The notes under the pieces: model-generated | Database searches by the model: none | The model's input: the letters and a program-made list of their open reading frames with translations, nothing else | What the model was told of the DNA's origin: nothing | Translations under genes and position numbers: made by a program | Part shown: positions 13,721-20,062 of the stretch, one piece after another | How the letters are laid out: each line of letters starts with the position of its first letter | How positions within the stretch are numbered: position 1 is the first letter of the stretch | Source of the DNA: a virus | DNA length: 64,000 nt | Strand: one strand, 5' to 3' | Virus record (IMG/VR): IMGVR_UViG_3300032157_000001 | Coordinates: 248,001 to 312,000 of that record

Positions 13721-13921
13721 TTATCCGAAAATTGCTTTACGATTAAATTGCTTGGCGTATTCACGTGCAGTTTTCTTATCAGGTACTGGAACTTCCGTGA
13801 GTGTCCCGAACTCATACATTTTGTTTGGGTTAATCGGTTGGTTGTCCTGCGTTAGCTTCGTGATATAGAAGCCACCTTCGTCTTTGAAGAACATTGTTAA
13901 TTCAGTGTCAGTTGTTTTCAT
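13721..13921 (-). CDS. Hypothetical protein, 66 aa
   Basis: Small alpha/beta protein (TELTMFFKDEGGFYITKLTQ). Start overlaps the upstream gene by ATGA. Function unknown. Confidence 0.7.
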   Translation of the reverse strand: MKTTDTELTMFFKDEGGFYITKLTQDNQPINPNKMYEFGTLTEVPVPDKKTAREYAKQFNRKAIFG

Positions 13922-14139
13922 TGTGCGTAAGTGTTAGAAGTTATTAAATGTACATTGTCCGAAGTCTCATAGGTCAGTCCCTTTATTGGTTGTGTATACT
14001 CGATAACCCAACGACCAAAGCCAGTACTTAATTCAGACATGTAGTCGATAGCTGTTTGCAGATCGACTGCAGCAACAAGGGCAATACCACTACCGTATTC
14101 AACGTCATAGGTAAATTCCCATACTTGTAAGGTTCTCAT
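13918..14139 (-). CDS. Hypothetical protein, 73 aa
   Basis: Start taken at MRTLQVWEFTYDVEYGSG, 5 nt after the GP88-family gene's stop; the longer frame would overlap that gene. A compact alpha/beta protein (ALVAAVDLQTAIDYMSEL). GTACATTGTCC elements flank it at about 13950 and 14162. Probably co-transcribed with 14144-14944. Confidence 0.7.
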   Translation of the reverse strand: MRTLQVWEFTYDVEYGSGIALVAAVDLQTAIDYMSELSTGFGRWVIEYTQPIKGLTYETSDNVHLITSNTYAQ

Positions 14140-14143
14140 TGTC

Positions 14144-14944
14144 TTAAGCGTTAACAGTTTGTACATTGTCCGTTATCGTTACGTGAGTCAGGTTGTTAAC
14201 CTGAATCACGAACTTACTCTTTTGCATAGCGATATTGTTTTCGCGGTTTGCGATATGTTTCCAACGCAAGCCAACGATAGTGCCTTGTTCATCCATTGGT
14301 CTGTAGTCGGTTAAGTCACCATCGATAACCTTAACACCGTTGAAAGTTTCCGGCAAAGCTTTGCCCTTCTTAGTGTCAAAGATGGCTGCAATGTTAATAC
14401 CTTGCGCCAAAGCTTGCTCACATTCGTTCCAATTGTAACCAGTATAGGAGAAAGTTAAGTGATAATTTTTGTACTTCGATACCAACCGTGAACGGTTAAG
14501 GACTTTCGTATAGTCATAGAATTGCACGTCCGGAAACACTTCGAGAATGTTTTGGCCAAAGAACTTGAAAATTTCAGGATTAAGATCAGACGTTCCGTTC
14601 AAACGGATTGCAAACTCCATGCCTTTACGTTGTGCCTTGTTTTTTGCCAAGGTAATTTCCCTGACAAGTAAGTTCATAAATGCATCCCTTTGCTCATAAA
14701 AAGCTTTGGTTCTGTTAATACGTGCGTTAACGATAGTCCCTTTTTTGTCCATCTTAACACGTCCGGACGTATTTAAACAGCCCATAATGCACTCTTTTGT
14801 TGCCTTGGCACAAACGTTGTGACCAGACAAGTCATAAGGTGCAAAGTAAATTGCATAGGTAGCAAGGTTAATACTTTTACCCTTTGCGATTTTGGCAGTT
14901 AAGTTTGTTCCGCCAATGTAAGAAAAATTGAAGTTGTGTTTCAT
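14144..14944 (-). CDS. GP88-family-like phage protein, 266 aa
   Basis: Start chosen at MKHNFNFSYIGGTN because the ACAACAACAAAACA leader precedes it. Seen: LTAKIAKGKSINLATYAIYFAP, a Cys cluster HNVCAKATKECIMGCLNTSGR (split here, C-x6-C-x3-C), then NRTKAFYEQRDAFMNLL and RLNGTSDLN. The same order (Cys cluster, N/Q-R-T-x-x, R-x-N-x-x-x-D) occurs in the longer protein at 26827-28014, so the two are distant relatives of the phage gene product 88 family, whose function is not established. The Cys residues could bind a metal or Fe-S centre. Confidence 0.65.
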   Translation of the reverse strand: MKHNFNFSYIGGTNLTAKIAKGKSINLATYAIYFAPYDLSGHNVCAKATKECIMGCLNTSGRVKMDKKGTIVNARINRTKAFYEQRDAFMNLLVREITLAKNKAQRKGMEFAIRLNGTSDLNPEIFKFFGQNILEVFPDVQFYDYTKVLNRSRLVSKYKNYHLTFSYTGYNWNECEQALAQGINIAAIFDTKKGKALPETFNGVKVIDGDLTDYRPMDEQGTIVGLRWKHIANRENNIAMQKSKFVIQVNNLTHVTITDNVQTVNA

Positions 14945-14963
14945 TGTTTTGTTGTTGTCGTTG

Positions 14964-14994
14964 GTATTGATACGCACTGCAGATTCTTAAGGTT
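14964..14994 (-). promoter_or_regulatory. ECF-like promoter for 14944
   Basis: Leftward GCAACCTTAAGAATCTGCAG then CGTATCAATACC; 17-bp AAC-to-CGT spacing; the spacer is a third type, shared with the promoter at 15105-15135. Confidence 0.75.
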
Positions 14995-15019
14995 GCAAAA
15001 TAACTGCAGTATTTTTATC

Positions 15020-15105
15020 GATATGAATTAGATGGATTTTTACTTTTGATCATCCTCTCCTTTGGTTTTCGTCCCCTCTCTTACTTGCCTTTCGAGCGTT
15101 CATAG
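15020..15105 (-). ncRNA. Small RNA family member B
   Basis: Leftward segment aligned to member A: GCAAGTAAGAGAGG core and an identical TGATCAAAAGTAAAAATCC tail. It contains a 17-codon ORF starting ATGAACGCTCGAAAG, so a micropeptide remains possible for this member. Confidence 0.45.
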
Positions 15106-15135
15106 TATTAATACGCAAAGCAGATTCTTAAGGTT
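15105..15135 (-). promoter_or_regulatory. ECF-like promoter for small RNA B
   Basis: Leftward CAACCTTAAGAATCTGCTTTG then CGTATTAATAC; 17-bp spacing. Confidence 0.7.
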
Positions 15136-15161
15136 GTCTTAATTAAGAAAAAGATTTTTGA

Positions 15162-15192
15162 AACCTTAAGACCAGTACTGGCGTATCAATAC
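15162..15192 (+). promoter_or_regulatory. ECF-like promoter with CCAGTACTGG for 15194
   Basis: AACCTTAAGACCAGTACTGG then CGTATCAATACC; 17-bp spacing; palindrome at 15172-15181. It faces away from the leftward block, so divergent transcription starts here. Confidence 0.75.
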
Positions 15193-15193
15193 C

Positions 15194-15271
15194 ATGAGAC
15201 ACAAGATAATAACCTTCGCAATCTTCGCAACGATGGTAATAGTTACTATGCTGTGCGGAATTAATTTTTAA
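15194..15271 (+). CDS. Membrane micropeptide, 25 aa
   Basis: MRHKIITFAIFATMVIVTML followed by CGINF. One hydrophobic helix with a Cys near the end. It has its own promoter directly before the ATG, which supports real expression despite its size. It could be an inner-membrane micropeptide. Confidence 0.5.
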   Translation: MRHKIITFAIFATMVIVTMLCGINF

Positions 15272-15279
15272 AACAACGT

Positions 15280-15310
15280 AACCTTAACAACGGTCTGACC
15301 GTTTCAATAC
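15280..15310 (+). promoter_or_regulatory. ECF-like promoter for 15312
   Basis: AACCTTAACAACGGTCTGAC then CGTTTCAATAC; 17-bp spacing. Confidence 0.7.
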
Positions 15311-15311
15311 T

Positions 15312-15866
15312 ATGACAACAATAATTCTAACAACCGACGAAGTAAAAGCAAGGCTTTTTACTTTGCTTGCTGGCCAAGTAACACCTAAGTTCATATCTGT
15401 AAAGAACTACATGAACAACGATGGTGAACTTTCAAACTACGTTATCAACATTGGTGTTGACTATGGCAAAGCCAAAGAATCAGATACCGAAACTTTGAGG
15501 GATGCAAAGAACTTCGAAGGAATTGATTTCGGTAAGGTGAAAGCTTACAGCGAGGACGCGAGAATCGCATTGCTCACGGCTATTTTAAAGCCCTCCAATC
15601 AAAGTGCTGCACAATCGGACGCATATACTACAATTTGCCCGAACGTGCGTCTCCACAATGAAACCGGACGTATATACGTCTCTGGTTTTAAGATTTCAAA
15701 ATCTGTTTTGGTTGCTACCGACTACGGAGCGGACACAAGGCAAAACCTGACAATCGCAAAGGACAAAATTCGTGCTACCTTGAAAGCCACACAATTTAGA
15801 CAATTCTGCTTTGACAAGCTTGTCGAAATCCGGATGAACGGTGAAACTTTGGAGTTCGATTTTTAA
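15312..15866 (+). CDS. Hypothetical protein, 184 aa
   Basis: Alpha/beta protein without membrane segments. Beta-strand-like parts VRLHNETGRIYVSGFKISKS lie in the second half. It has its own promoter. First substantial gene of the rightward block. No family recognised. Confidence 0.78.
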   Translation: MTTIILTTDEVKARLFTLLAGQVTPKFISVKNYMNNDGELSNYVINIGVDYGKAKESDTETLRDAKNFEGIDFGKVKAYSEDARIALLTAILKPSNQSAAQSDAYTTICPNVRLHNETGRIYVSGFKISKSVLVATDYGADTRQNLTIAKDKIRATLKATQFRQFCFDKLVEIRMNGETLEFDF

Positions 15867-15887
15867 AAAATGTGTGAGTCCCCTTGC

Positions 15888-15918
15888 AACCTTAGCGAGG
15901 GGACTTGCGTATTAATAC
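15888..15918 (+). promoter_or_regulatory. ECF-like promoter for 15938
   Basis: AACCTTAGCGAGGGGACTTG then CGTATTAATAC; 17-bp spacing. It lies within a CCCCT/AGGGG hairpin that may also terminate 15312. Confidence 0.7.
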
Positions 15919-15937
15919 TATGAACAACAACAAAACA

Positions 15938-16270
15938 ATGGAACACTTCAATTTTGAAAAGCATACCTGCCGTCAATTCGATGACGTGAAAGGTTTAATG
16001 GGATTCTTCAACGCACACAAAGCTATCGTGTGGTCATGGGCTGCACGTGGTTGGACGGTCGATAAAGACCACAAGGTATTGAGACTTCGCGTTAGCGGTC
16101 ACCACCATAAAGGGTATGTGTGGATAACCGTAAACGGCTCTGACTTGTTTGACATCTACTTCACAAACCTGAAGGGAGAAATCAAGAAAGAAGCTAAAGA
16201 CGTTTACCTTGACATGCTTATCGATACCATTGACGTACACGTCGAACGGATAGCGGCATACGTTCGCTAA
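15938..16270 (+). CDS. Hypothetical protein, 110 aa
   Basis: Start chosen at MEHFNFEKHTCRQF because the ACAACAACAAAACA leader precedes it; an in-frame ATG at 15920 lies in that leader. Aromatic alpha/beta protein (IVWSWAARGWTVDKDHKVLR; HHHKGYVWITVNGSD). Function unknown. Confidence 0.75.
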   Translation: MEHFNFEKHTCRQFDDVKGLMGFFNAHKAIVWSWAARGWTVDKDHKVLRLRVSGHHHKGYVWITVNGSDLFDIYFTNLKGEIKKEAKDVYLDMLIDTIDVHVERIAAYVR

Positions 16271-16274
16271 ACTT

Positions 16275-16315
16275 AAAATTGCATAATAACTCAAGGGGAG
16301 TTATTGTGCAATTTT
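16275..16315. terminator. Bidirectional terminator
   Basis: An 18-bp stem (AAAATTGCATAATAACTC pairing with GAGTTATTGTGCAATTTT) around a 5-nt loop, A-rich on one side and T-rich on the other. It serves the rightward gene 15938 and the leftward small RNA C. Confidence 0.85.
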
Positions 16316-16415
16316 CGGTTTATTATGTTGAAGGCGAACAAGATACACCTCTGAAAAATTCTCCGCTCGGTTTTCCTTGGCTCGGCTCTCCTACTTGCAT
16401 TGTGTGCGTTCGTAT
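16316..16415 (-). ncRNA. Small RNA family member C
   Basis: Leftward segment with the core GCAAGTAGGAGAGCCGAGCC, then AAGGAAAACCGAGCGGAG and TTTTTCAGAG, aligned almost base for base to member D on the opposite strand at 19940-20035. It runs into the bidirectional terminator at 16275-16315. Confidence 0.55.
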
Positions 16416-16446
16416 GTATATTAACGGCTCATCCCTAATTAAGGTT
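16416..16446 (-). promoter_or_regulatory. ECF-like promoter for small RNA C
   Basis: Leftward GTAACCTTAATTAGGGATGAG then CGTTAATATAC; 17-bp spacing and the RNA-family -10 variant. Confidence 0.72.
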
Positions 16447-16472
16447 ACATGAAAAAATAAAAATCTTTATGA

Positions 16473-16503
16473 AACCTTAAGCCAGTACTGGCCGTATTAA
16501 TAC
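16473..16503 (+). promoter_or_regulatory. ECF-like promoter with CCAGTACTGG for 16505
   Basis: AACCTTAAGCCAGTACTGG then CGTATTAATACC; 17-bp spacing; palindrome at 16482-16491. Confidence 0.75.
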
Positions 16504-16504
16504 C

Positions 16505-16771
16505 ATGAGATTCAAGAAAATAGTAGGTGCAAAGAGATTCACCCAAAAGGCAATAACCAAAACAACAAGGACGTGGGCATTCTACTACGTCATTGATCGT
16601 GGTGCCGACTTGCAAGTCCTTAACACGTTTGAGTGCAAACAACCTGCACGGACTAACGTATACAAACAACTTCAAAAGAAGTGGAACGACAAAGGAGTAA
16701 CAGCAATCGGTTATACTACCGACCTGAACGATCCTTTTTTAGTGTGGCCACAAACTCAAATGAAACCTTAA
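16505..16771 (+). CDS. Hypothetical basic protein, 88 aa
   Basis: Basic N-terminus (MRFKKIVGAKRFTQKAITK) and aromatic beta-rich body (RTWAFYYVIDRGADLQV). It has its own promoter 1 nt upstream of the start region, so the transcript is nearly leaderless. Function unknown. Confidence 0.73.
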   Translation: MRFKKIVGAKRFTQKAITKTTRTWAFYYVIDRGADLQVLNTFECKQPARTNVYKQLQKKWNDKGVTAIGYTTDLNDPFLVWPQTQMKP

Positions 16772-16794
16772 GCCAGTACTGGCCGTATTAATAC
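16764..16794 (+). promoter_or_regulatory. ECF-like promoter with CCAGTACTGG for 16797
   Basis: AACCTTAAGCCAGTACTGG then CGTATTAATAC; 17-bp spacing; the -35 overlaps the 3' end of 16505; palindrome at 16773-16782. Confidence 0.75.
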
Positions 16795-16796
16795 GT

Positions 16797-16979
16797 ATGG
16801 AAACAGTCTTAAAACATATCTCTTCAATAGTCGCTGGTGATACCATCATTCACAATGGAGAAATGAAAACAGTATCCGGCAATAACATCAAGTTTGATTC
16901 TTGCATGGGTAAGACCTTGTTTGGAGATAGCTATAATTTAGGACATAAGAAAGTAATAAAGGTAACAGTAATAGGATGA
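16797..16979 (+). CDS. Hypothetical protein, 60 aa
   Basis: METVLKHISSIVAGDTIIHN then GEMKTVSGNNIKFDS: a small beta-rich, SH3- or hint-like module. Its stop overlaps the next start (ATGA). Function unknown. Confidence 0.68.
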   Translation: METVLKHISSIVAGDTIIHNGEMKTVSGNNIKFDSCMGKTLFGDSYNLGHKKVIKVTVIG

Positions 16980-17200
16980 CACAAGCTACAACCAAATTAA
17001 GACCAGCACATGAGTTTAATGTGGGTGACAACATAACTGTATTCGATCCGCATACATCAGTTGCTCCCTTTATGTGGCCGACTGCTTGTTACGTTCAAGC
17101 TATTGACGGTGACTATTACATAATGCGCAAGCGATCATTCACCGATACTCAAACTTTTCGTGTCGGCAAATATTATCCGCACATGCAAAAAGAATCGTAA
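16976..17200 (+). CDS. Hypothetical small beta-rich protein, 74 aa
   Basis: Contains FNVGDNITVFDPHTSVAPFM, which parallels VAGDTIIHN of the preceding gene and VRVGKEYTFNPVMWD of the next; the three may be diverged copies of one small beta-barrel fold. Coupled to 16797 by a 4-nt overlap. Confidence 0.68.
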   Translation: MTQATTKLRPAHEFNVGDNITVFDPHTSVAPFMWPTACYVQAIDGDYYIMRKRSFTDTQTFRVGKYYPHMQKES

Positions 17201-17229
17201 CCTTAAGATCAGTACCTGCGTATCAATAC
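17199..17229 (+). promoter_or_regulatory. ECF-like promoter for 17250
   Basis: AACCTTAAGATCAGTACCTG then CGTATCAATACC; 17-bp spacing; diverged palindrome in the spacer. Confidence 0.73.
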
Positions 17230-17249
17230 CATAAGACAACAACAAAACA

Positions 17250-17468
17250 ATGGCAACAATCAACAAAGTAAGAGTCGGGAAAGAATACACTTTCAATCCC
17301 GTAATGTGGGACGTATGCGATCCAAAGACTACCCTGAAAAAAGGCGACAAGGTAACCGTGGTAAATCTTCGTGGTTGTCCTCCCGCTAACACTATGGGTC
17401 ACTGTCACGTGAACTTCAACGGTCAGTTTGCTGGTTTGGTTCATTGCAACTCTTTAATAGACGAATAG
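17250..17468 (+). CDS. Hypothetical small beta-rich protein, 72 aa
   Basis: Leader AAGACAACAACAAAACAATG. Body VRVGKEYTFNPVMWDVCD and KKGDKVTVVNLRGCPPAN suggests a small beta barrel with two Cys. Function unknown. Confidence 0.7.
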   Translation: MATINKVRVGKEYTFNPVMWDVCDPKTTLKKGDKVTVVNLRGCPPANTMGHCHVNFNGQFAGLVHCNSLIDE

Positions 17469-17470
17469 TC

Positions 17471-17767
17471 ATGTATCCAAATTACGATACTTCGTCTCCC
17501 GGAAGTCCAATAGCTGAGAATCAAAAACTTCCTTCTGAATTAATAGAAGGACACGTACAACGATTCATAATGATTCAGATTGAAGCATTGGCATACGGTA
17601 TGGCCAAACCTGCAAAGGTTAAAAGTGATTTGCAAGGAGTTGCTTACTTCATTAGATGTTGTGCTGGTGTGCATGCACGGTTAGCCGTATCGAATGAAGT
17701 CGATAGGTTGTGCAGACTGACCAATAAACAATTAGTCGCAGCAGCAAAAAAAACTTTTAAAGGTTAG
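17471..17767 (+). CDS. Hypothetical helical protein, 98 aa
   Basis: Start taken at MYPNYDTSSPGSPI, 2 nt after the previous stop. Mostly helical (RFIMIQIEALAYGMAKPAKV) with GVAYFIRCCAGVHARLAV in the middle. Same operon as 17250. Function unknown. Confidence 0.72.
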   Translation: MYPNYDTSSPGSPIAENQKLPSELIEGHVQRFIMIQIEALAYGMAKPAKVKSDLQGVAYFIRCCAGVHARLAVSNEVDRLCRLTNKQLVAAAKKTFKG

Positions 17768-17768
17768 T

Positions 17769-17799
17769 AACCTTACCAGTACCTGACTCGTATCAATAC
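17769..17799 (+). promoter_or_regulatory. ECF-like promoter for 17815
   Basis: AACCTTACCAGTACCTGACT then CGTATCAATACC; 17-bp spacing. Confidence 0.73.
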
Positions 17800-17814
17800 C
17801 ATAAGACAACAACA

Positions 17815-18153
17815 ATGGAAAAAATAACACAACCGAACCCTGAGAAAGATGCGATAGTCGCACGGGTTCTAATTCACACTAACAACTTCAAATTGCTCAA
17901 AGCTCAAAAGGCTCTGCTTGTAAACATGCAAAGCAAAAAGAGCACGACCGAGGCAGAATGGAACGCTATTGAAGGAATCGTGAACATGATTGACGCGATA
18001 CAGGATATTGCTTGCGATCATTACAACTTTGATCCTAACGAAGTTTTTAACTTCACCAATGAAGTCGACACTACCGTTAAAATGTCACTCGCAGAATGCC
18101 GCAAGGTCGTTATGAGTGAAGATGATGGGGACGAATACTTCAACTGGAAATAA
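17815..18153 (+). CDS. Hypothetical helical protein, 112 aa
   Basis: Helical and acidic (EKDAIVARVLIHTNNFKLLK; later VNMIDAIQDIACDHYNFDP). Leader AAGACAACAACAATGG. Followed by a structured RNA element (18156-18259) and a terminator. Function unknown. Confidence 0.75.
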   Translation: MEKITQPNPEKDAIVARVLIHTNNFKLLKAQKALLVNMQSKKSTTEAEWNAIEGIVNMIDAIQDIACDHYNFDPNEVFNFTNEVDTTVKMSLAECRKVVMSEDDGDEYFNWK

Positions 18154-18155
18154 GA

Positions 18156-18259
18156 CTTGCAGCCCGTTTATTTGTAAACGTCAAACGATGCAAGAAACGC
18201 AAGGCCAGCCATAGGCTGGAAAGTAGTGGGCTGTTTTATCGTGATCCCACTAACGGGCT
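18156..18259 (+). ncRNA. Structured 3'-UTR RNA with pseudoknot potential
   Basis: CTTGCA (18156) pairs with TGCAAG (18189). Inside that loop GCCCG (18162-18166) can pair with CGGGC (18254-18258), an H-type pseudoknot. Two perfect hairpins lie between: CCAGCC/GGCTGG with an ATA loop (18205-18219) and AGTGGG/CCCACT (18225-18251). It lies between a stop codon and an intrinsic terminator, so it is transcribed with 17815. No known class recognised. Confidence 0.55.
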
Positions 18260-18282
18260 AAAATATTGTTGTTTTGTTGTCT

Positions 18283-18313
18283 AAAGGGGAGCTTGTTACT
18301 CCCCTTTTCTTTT
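18283..18313 (+). terminator. Intrinsic terminator
   Basis: AAAGGGGAG and CTCCCCTTT pair around a 7-nt loop, followed by TTCTTTTT. Confidence 0.85.
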
Positions 18314-18371
18314 TATACCCGATCAGGTATAATACCTTACCAATACTGGAAAGATATACCCGAACGGGTGC

Positions 18372-18402
18372 AACCTTAATTCAGGATGCATCGTATTAAT
18401 AC
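18372..18402 (+). promoter_or_regulatory. ECF-like promoter for 18405
   Basis: AACCTTAATTCAGGATGCAT then CGTATTAATACC; 17-bp spacing; the spacer element TTCAGGATG recurs at 9450 and as TTCAGACTG at 20071. Confidence 0.72.
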
Positions 18403-18404
18403 CT

Positions 18405-18503
18405 ATGAAGACAACAACAATTATCTTTCTAATGATCGCACTAGGCATGAGATACTTTAACTATGTCATGTGGTTTGTAACAACTTTCATTTGCAGACCG
18501 TAA
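18405..18503 (+). CDS. Membrane micropeptide, 32 aa
   Basis: MKTTTIIFLMIALGMRYFNY then VMWFVTTFICRP: one or two short hydrophobic segments. Own promoter; its stop codon is part of the -35 of the next promoter. Role unknown. Confidence 0.5.
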   Translation: MKTTTIIFLMIALGMRYFNYVMWFVTTFICRP

Positions 18504-18532
18504 CCTTAAGCCAGTACTGGACGTATCAATAC
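18502..18532 (+). promoter_or_regulatory. ECF-like promoter with CCAGTACTGG for 18548
   Basis: AACCTTAAGCCAGTACTGG then CGTATCAATACC; 17-bp spacing; palindrome at 18511-18520. Confidence 0.75.
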
Positions 18533-18547
18533 CATAACAACAAAACA

Positions 18548-18826
18548 ATGGAAACAACAATCGCAACTCTCCCCGACTTTTCAAAGATGACCATCGCCGA
18601 AATCGCTTGCCGTATTGATGCGGATTGGAGAAAGCAAAAGGGTGGCATCAGTATCTATGCCAAAGAGCAATTAAAGGCTATGCTTTGGATTCAGCAAATC
18701 ACTGACAAGTATATCTCTGATGACGGTTATGGCGTAGTGGGTAGCTTCTTATGCAATGCCACAACGTGGAAAGGTGAAACCGCAAGGGCAATAAAAAAAG
18801 AATTGAACAAAAGACTGAAAGCGTAA
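18548..18826 (+). CDS. Hypothetical protein, 92 aa
   Basis: Start taken at METTIATLPDFSKMT after an ACAACAAAACA leader; an upstream extension would run through the promoter. Helical body (IACRIDADWRKQKGGISIYA) with a basic C-terminal end. Function unknown. Confidence 0.75.
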   Translation: METTIATLPDFSKMTIAEIACRIDADWRKQKGGISIYAKEQLKAMLWIQQITDKYISDDGYGVVGSFLCNATTWKGETARAIKKELNKRLKA

Positions 18827-18855
18827 CCTTACGCTTTCTCTCTCCGTATCAATAC
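18825..18855 (+). promoter_or_regulatory. ECF-like promoter for 18874
   Basis: AACCTTACGCTTTCTCTCTC then CGTATCAATAC; 17-bp spacing. Confidence 0.72.
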
Positions 18856-18873
18856 TATAAAACAACAACAAAA

Positions 18874-18963
18874 ATGAAAACGACCTTTTATAAACTCCTT
18901 GGCCTAGTGATAATGCTCGGCTCTGCAAGCGTAACGATCTCACTTATCGTATTAGCGTTATGA
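18874..18963 (+). CDS. Membrane micropeptide, 29 aa
   Basis: MKTTFYKLLGLVIMLGSASV followed by TISLIVLAL: a single hydrophobic helix. Leader AAAACAACAACAAAAATG. The stop overlaps the next micropeptide's ATG (ATGA), so the two are coupled. Confidence 0.52.
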   Translation: MKTTFYKLLGLVIMLGSASVTISLIVLAL

Positions 18964-19040
18964 CACAAAAAATTAAAGAACGATTGCTTGGCCTAGTCAT
19001 TGCGATCTTCGATCTGATTTTCATCTTAATCATGTACTAA
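18960..19040 (+). CDS. Membrane micropeptide, 26 aa
   Basis: MTQKIKERLLGLVIAIFDLI followed by FILIMY: an amphipathic start and a hydrophobic helix. LLGLVI also occurs in the preceding peptide (LLGLVIM), hinting at duplication. It could act as a two-peptide membrane unit. Followed by a strong terminator. Confidence 0.5.
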   Translation: MTQKIKERLLGLVIAIFDLIFILIMY

Positions 19041-19045
19041 CTTAA

Positions 19046-19078
19046 ACAAGGGGACGAAATAGTCCCCTTTTTTTTTGT
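19046..19078 (+). terminator. Intrinsic terminator
   Basis: AAGGGGAC and GTCCCCTT pair around a short loop, followed by a run of T. Confidence 0.85.
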
Positions 19079-19109
19079 AACCTTAAGCCAGTACTGGCCG
19101 TATTAATAC
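19079..19109 (+). promoter_or_regulatory. ECF-like promoter with CCAGTACTGG for 19125
   Basis: AACCTTAAGCCAGTACTGG then CGTATTAATACC; 17-bp spacing; palindrome at 19088-19097. Confidence 0.75.
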
Positions 19110-19124
19110 CATAAGACAACAACA

Positions 19125-19379
19125 ATGAAAACTAAATCACTTATCAACAAAACAGCCAAAGCAGTCCGGAAGGAATTTGCTGCGACTATGCCCAAAGATG
19201 CGACACTGATTGACATCATTTGGAGCTTGCCCACAATAGCCGTAAACCTCCCTAATGGCTCAGAGTACTTCTTCCAAGGTGAAGAAGCTGCTGGTATGCT
19301 TGAAGCTGCTGTAGAGGCCTCTAATGAGTTCCAGTGCAACGTTGAAGACGTGATACTATTCATGTCTAAATCTTGGTAG
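19125..19379 (+). CDS. Hypothetical protein, 84 aa
   Basis: Leader AAGACAACAACAATG. Mixed alpha/beta (KDATLIDIIWSLPTIAVNLP) then a helical Ala-rich end (EEAAGMLEAAVEASNEF). Two nt before the next gene. Function unknown. Confidence 0.73.
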   Translation: MKTKSLINKTAKAVRKEFAATMPKDATLIDIIWSLPTIAVNLPNGSEYFFQGEEAAGMLEAAVEASNEFQCNVEDVILFMSKSW

Positions 19380-19381
19380 TC

Positions 19382-19597
19382 ATGGTAAAATACATCGTAC
19401 AAAAAGAAGACATTGGTAAAGGAGGATTAACACCTCTTATAACTACTTGCAAATGTTGTGGTGTAATATCGACAACCAGACCATTCGAACCCCTTGGACG
19501 TGTTCAAGCTTGTGACGTTGGCAAAATGCTTAAGCTTGTAAATGGTATTTGGTATGCTGAAAATAACGAACAATTCAAAAAGAGAACGCAACCTTAA
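19382..19597 (+). CDS. Hypothetical protein with CxCC motif, 71 aa
   Basis: Start at MVKYIVQKEDIGKGG. The segment TTCKCCGVISTT with a later Cys (QACDVG) could be a minimal zinc-binding knuckle. Operon with 19125. Function unknown. Confidence 0.7.
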   Translation: MVKYIVQKEDIGKGGLTPLITTCKCCGVISTTRPFEPLGRVQACDVGKMLKLVNGIWYAENNEQFKKRTQP

Positions 19598-19620
19598 GCC
19601 AGTACTGGACGTATCAATAC
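19590..19620 (+). promoter_or_regulatory. ECF-like promoter with CCAGTACTGG for 19637
   Basis: AACCTTAAGCCAGTACTGG then CGTATCAATAC; 17-bp spacing; palindrome at 19599-19608; overlaps the end of 19382. Confidence 0.75.
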
Positions 19621-19636
19621 TATAAACAACAACAAT

Positions 19637-19897
19637 ATGTTAAGCATTGAAATCGTATCACTCACAAGCTTCATGCAGGTTGAACCAGTACTGAGATACT
19701 TGGTAGCAAATCACCCGAAGTACAAAGCACGTGCAGAGCAAAAAAGAATCATCGCTCTCCCTTGCCGTCAGTATACAATCGGTGACAATCCCGCACACTT
19801 CTACAAAGTGGAAGACATTAAGAACTGGTTAAAAGAACCTCAATTTGTCCGGGAGATGGAATGCGAAGTAACCACTCATATGGTAAAAGAAGCTTAA
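19637..19897 (+). CDS. Hypothetical protein, 86 aa
   Basis: Leader AAACAACAACAATATG (11-nt match to the sRNA loop). Body VEPVLRYLVANHPKYKARAE and PCRQYTIGDNPAHFYKVED. Function unknown. Confidence 0.73.
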   Translation: MLSIEIVSLTSFMQVEPVLRYLVANHPKYKARAEQKRIIALPCRQYTIGDNPAHFYKVEDIKNWLKEPQFVREMECEVTTHMVKEA

Positions 19898-19917
19898 AGA
19901 AATCTAACGGGTGACGT

Positions 19918-19948
19918 AACCTTAACCGGAACGTCCCCGTTAATATAC
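19918..19948 (+). promoter_or_regulatory. ECF-like promoter for small RNA D
   Basis: AACCTTAACCGGAACGTCCC then CGTTAATATAC; 17-bp spacing and the RNA-family -10 variant. Confidence 0.72.
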
Positions 19949-20035
19949 TTACCAACGCAGTAACACTGATAAGGGAGAGCCGAACCAAGGACATTCGAGC
20001 AGAGGATTTCTCAGAGAACCGTCCTTTAAAAAAAA
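19940..20035 (+). ncRNA. Small RNA family member D
   Basis: Contains GGGAGAGCCGAACCAAGGAC, GAGCAGAGGATTTCTCAGAG and a terminator-like pairing AAGGAC/GTCCTT followed by an A-run. Homologous to member C. No start codon near the promoter. The following CCAGTACTGG is at 20049-20058. Confidence 0.55.
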
Positions 20036-20062
20036 GTCGAAAATATATCCAGTACTGGACGC

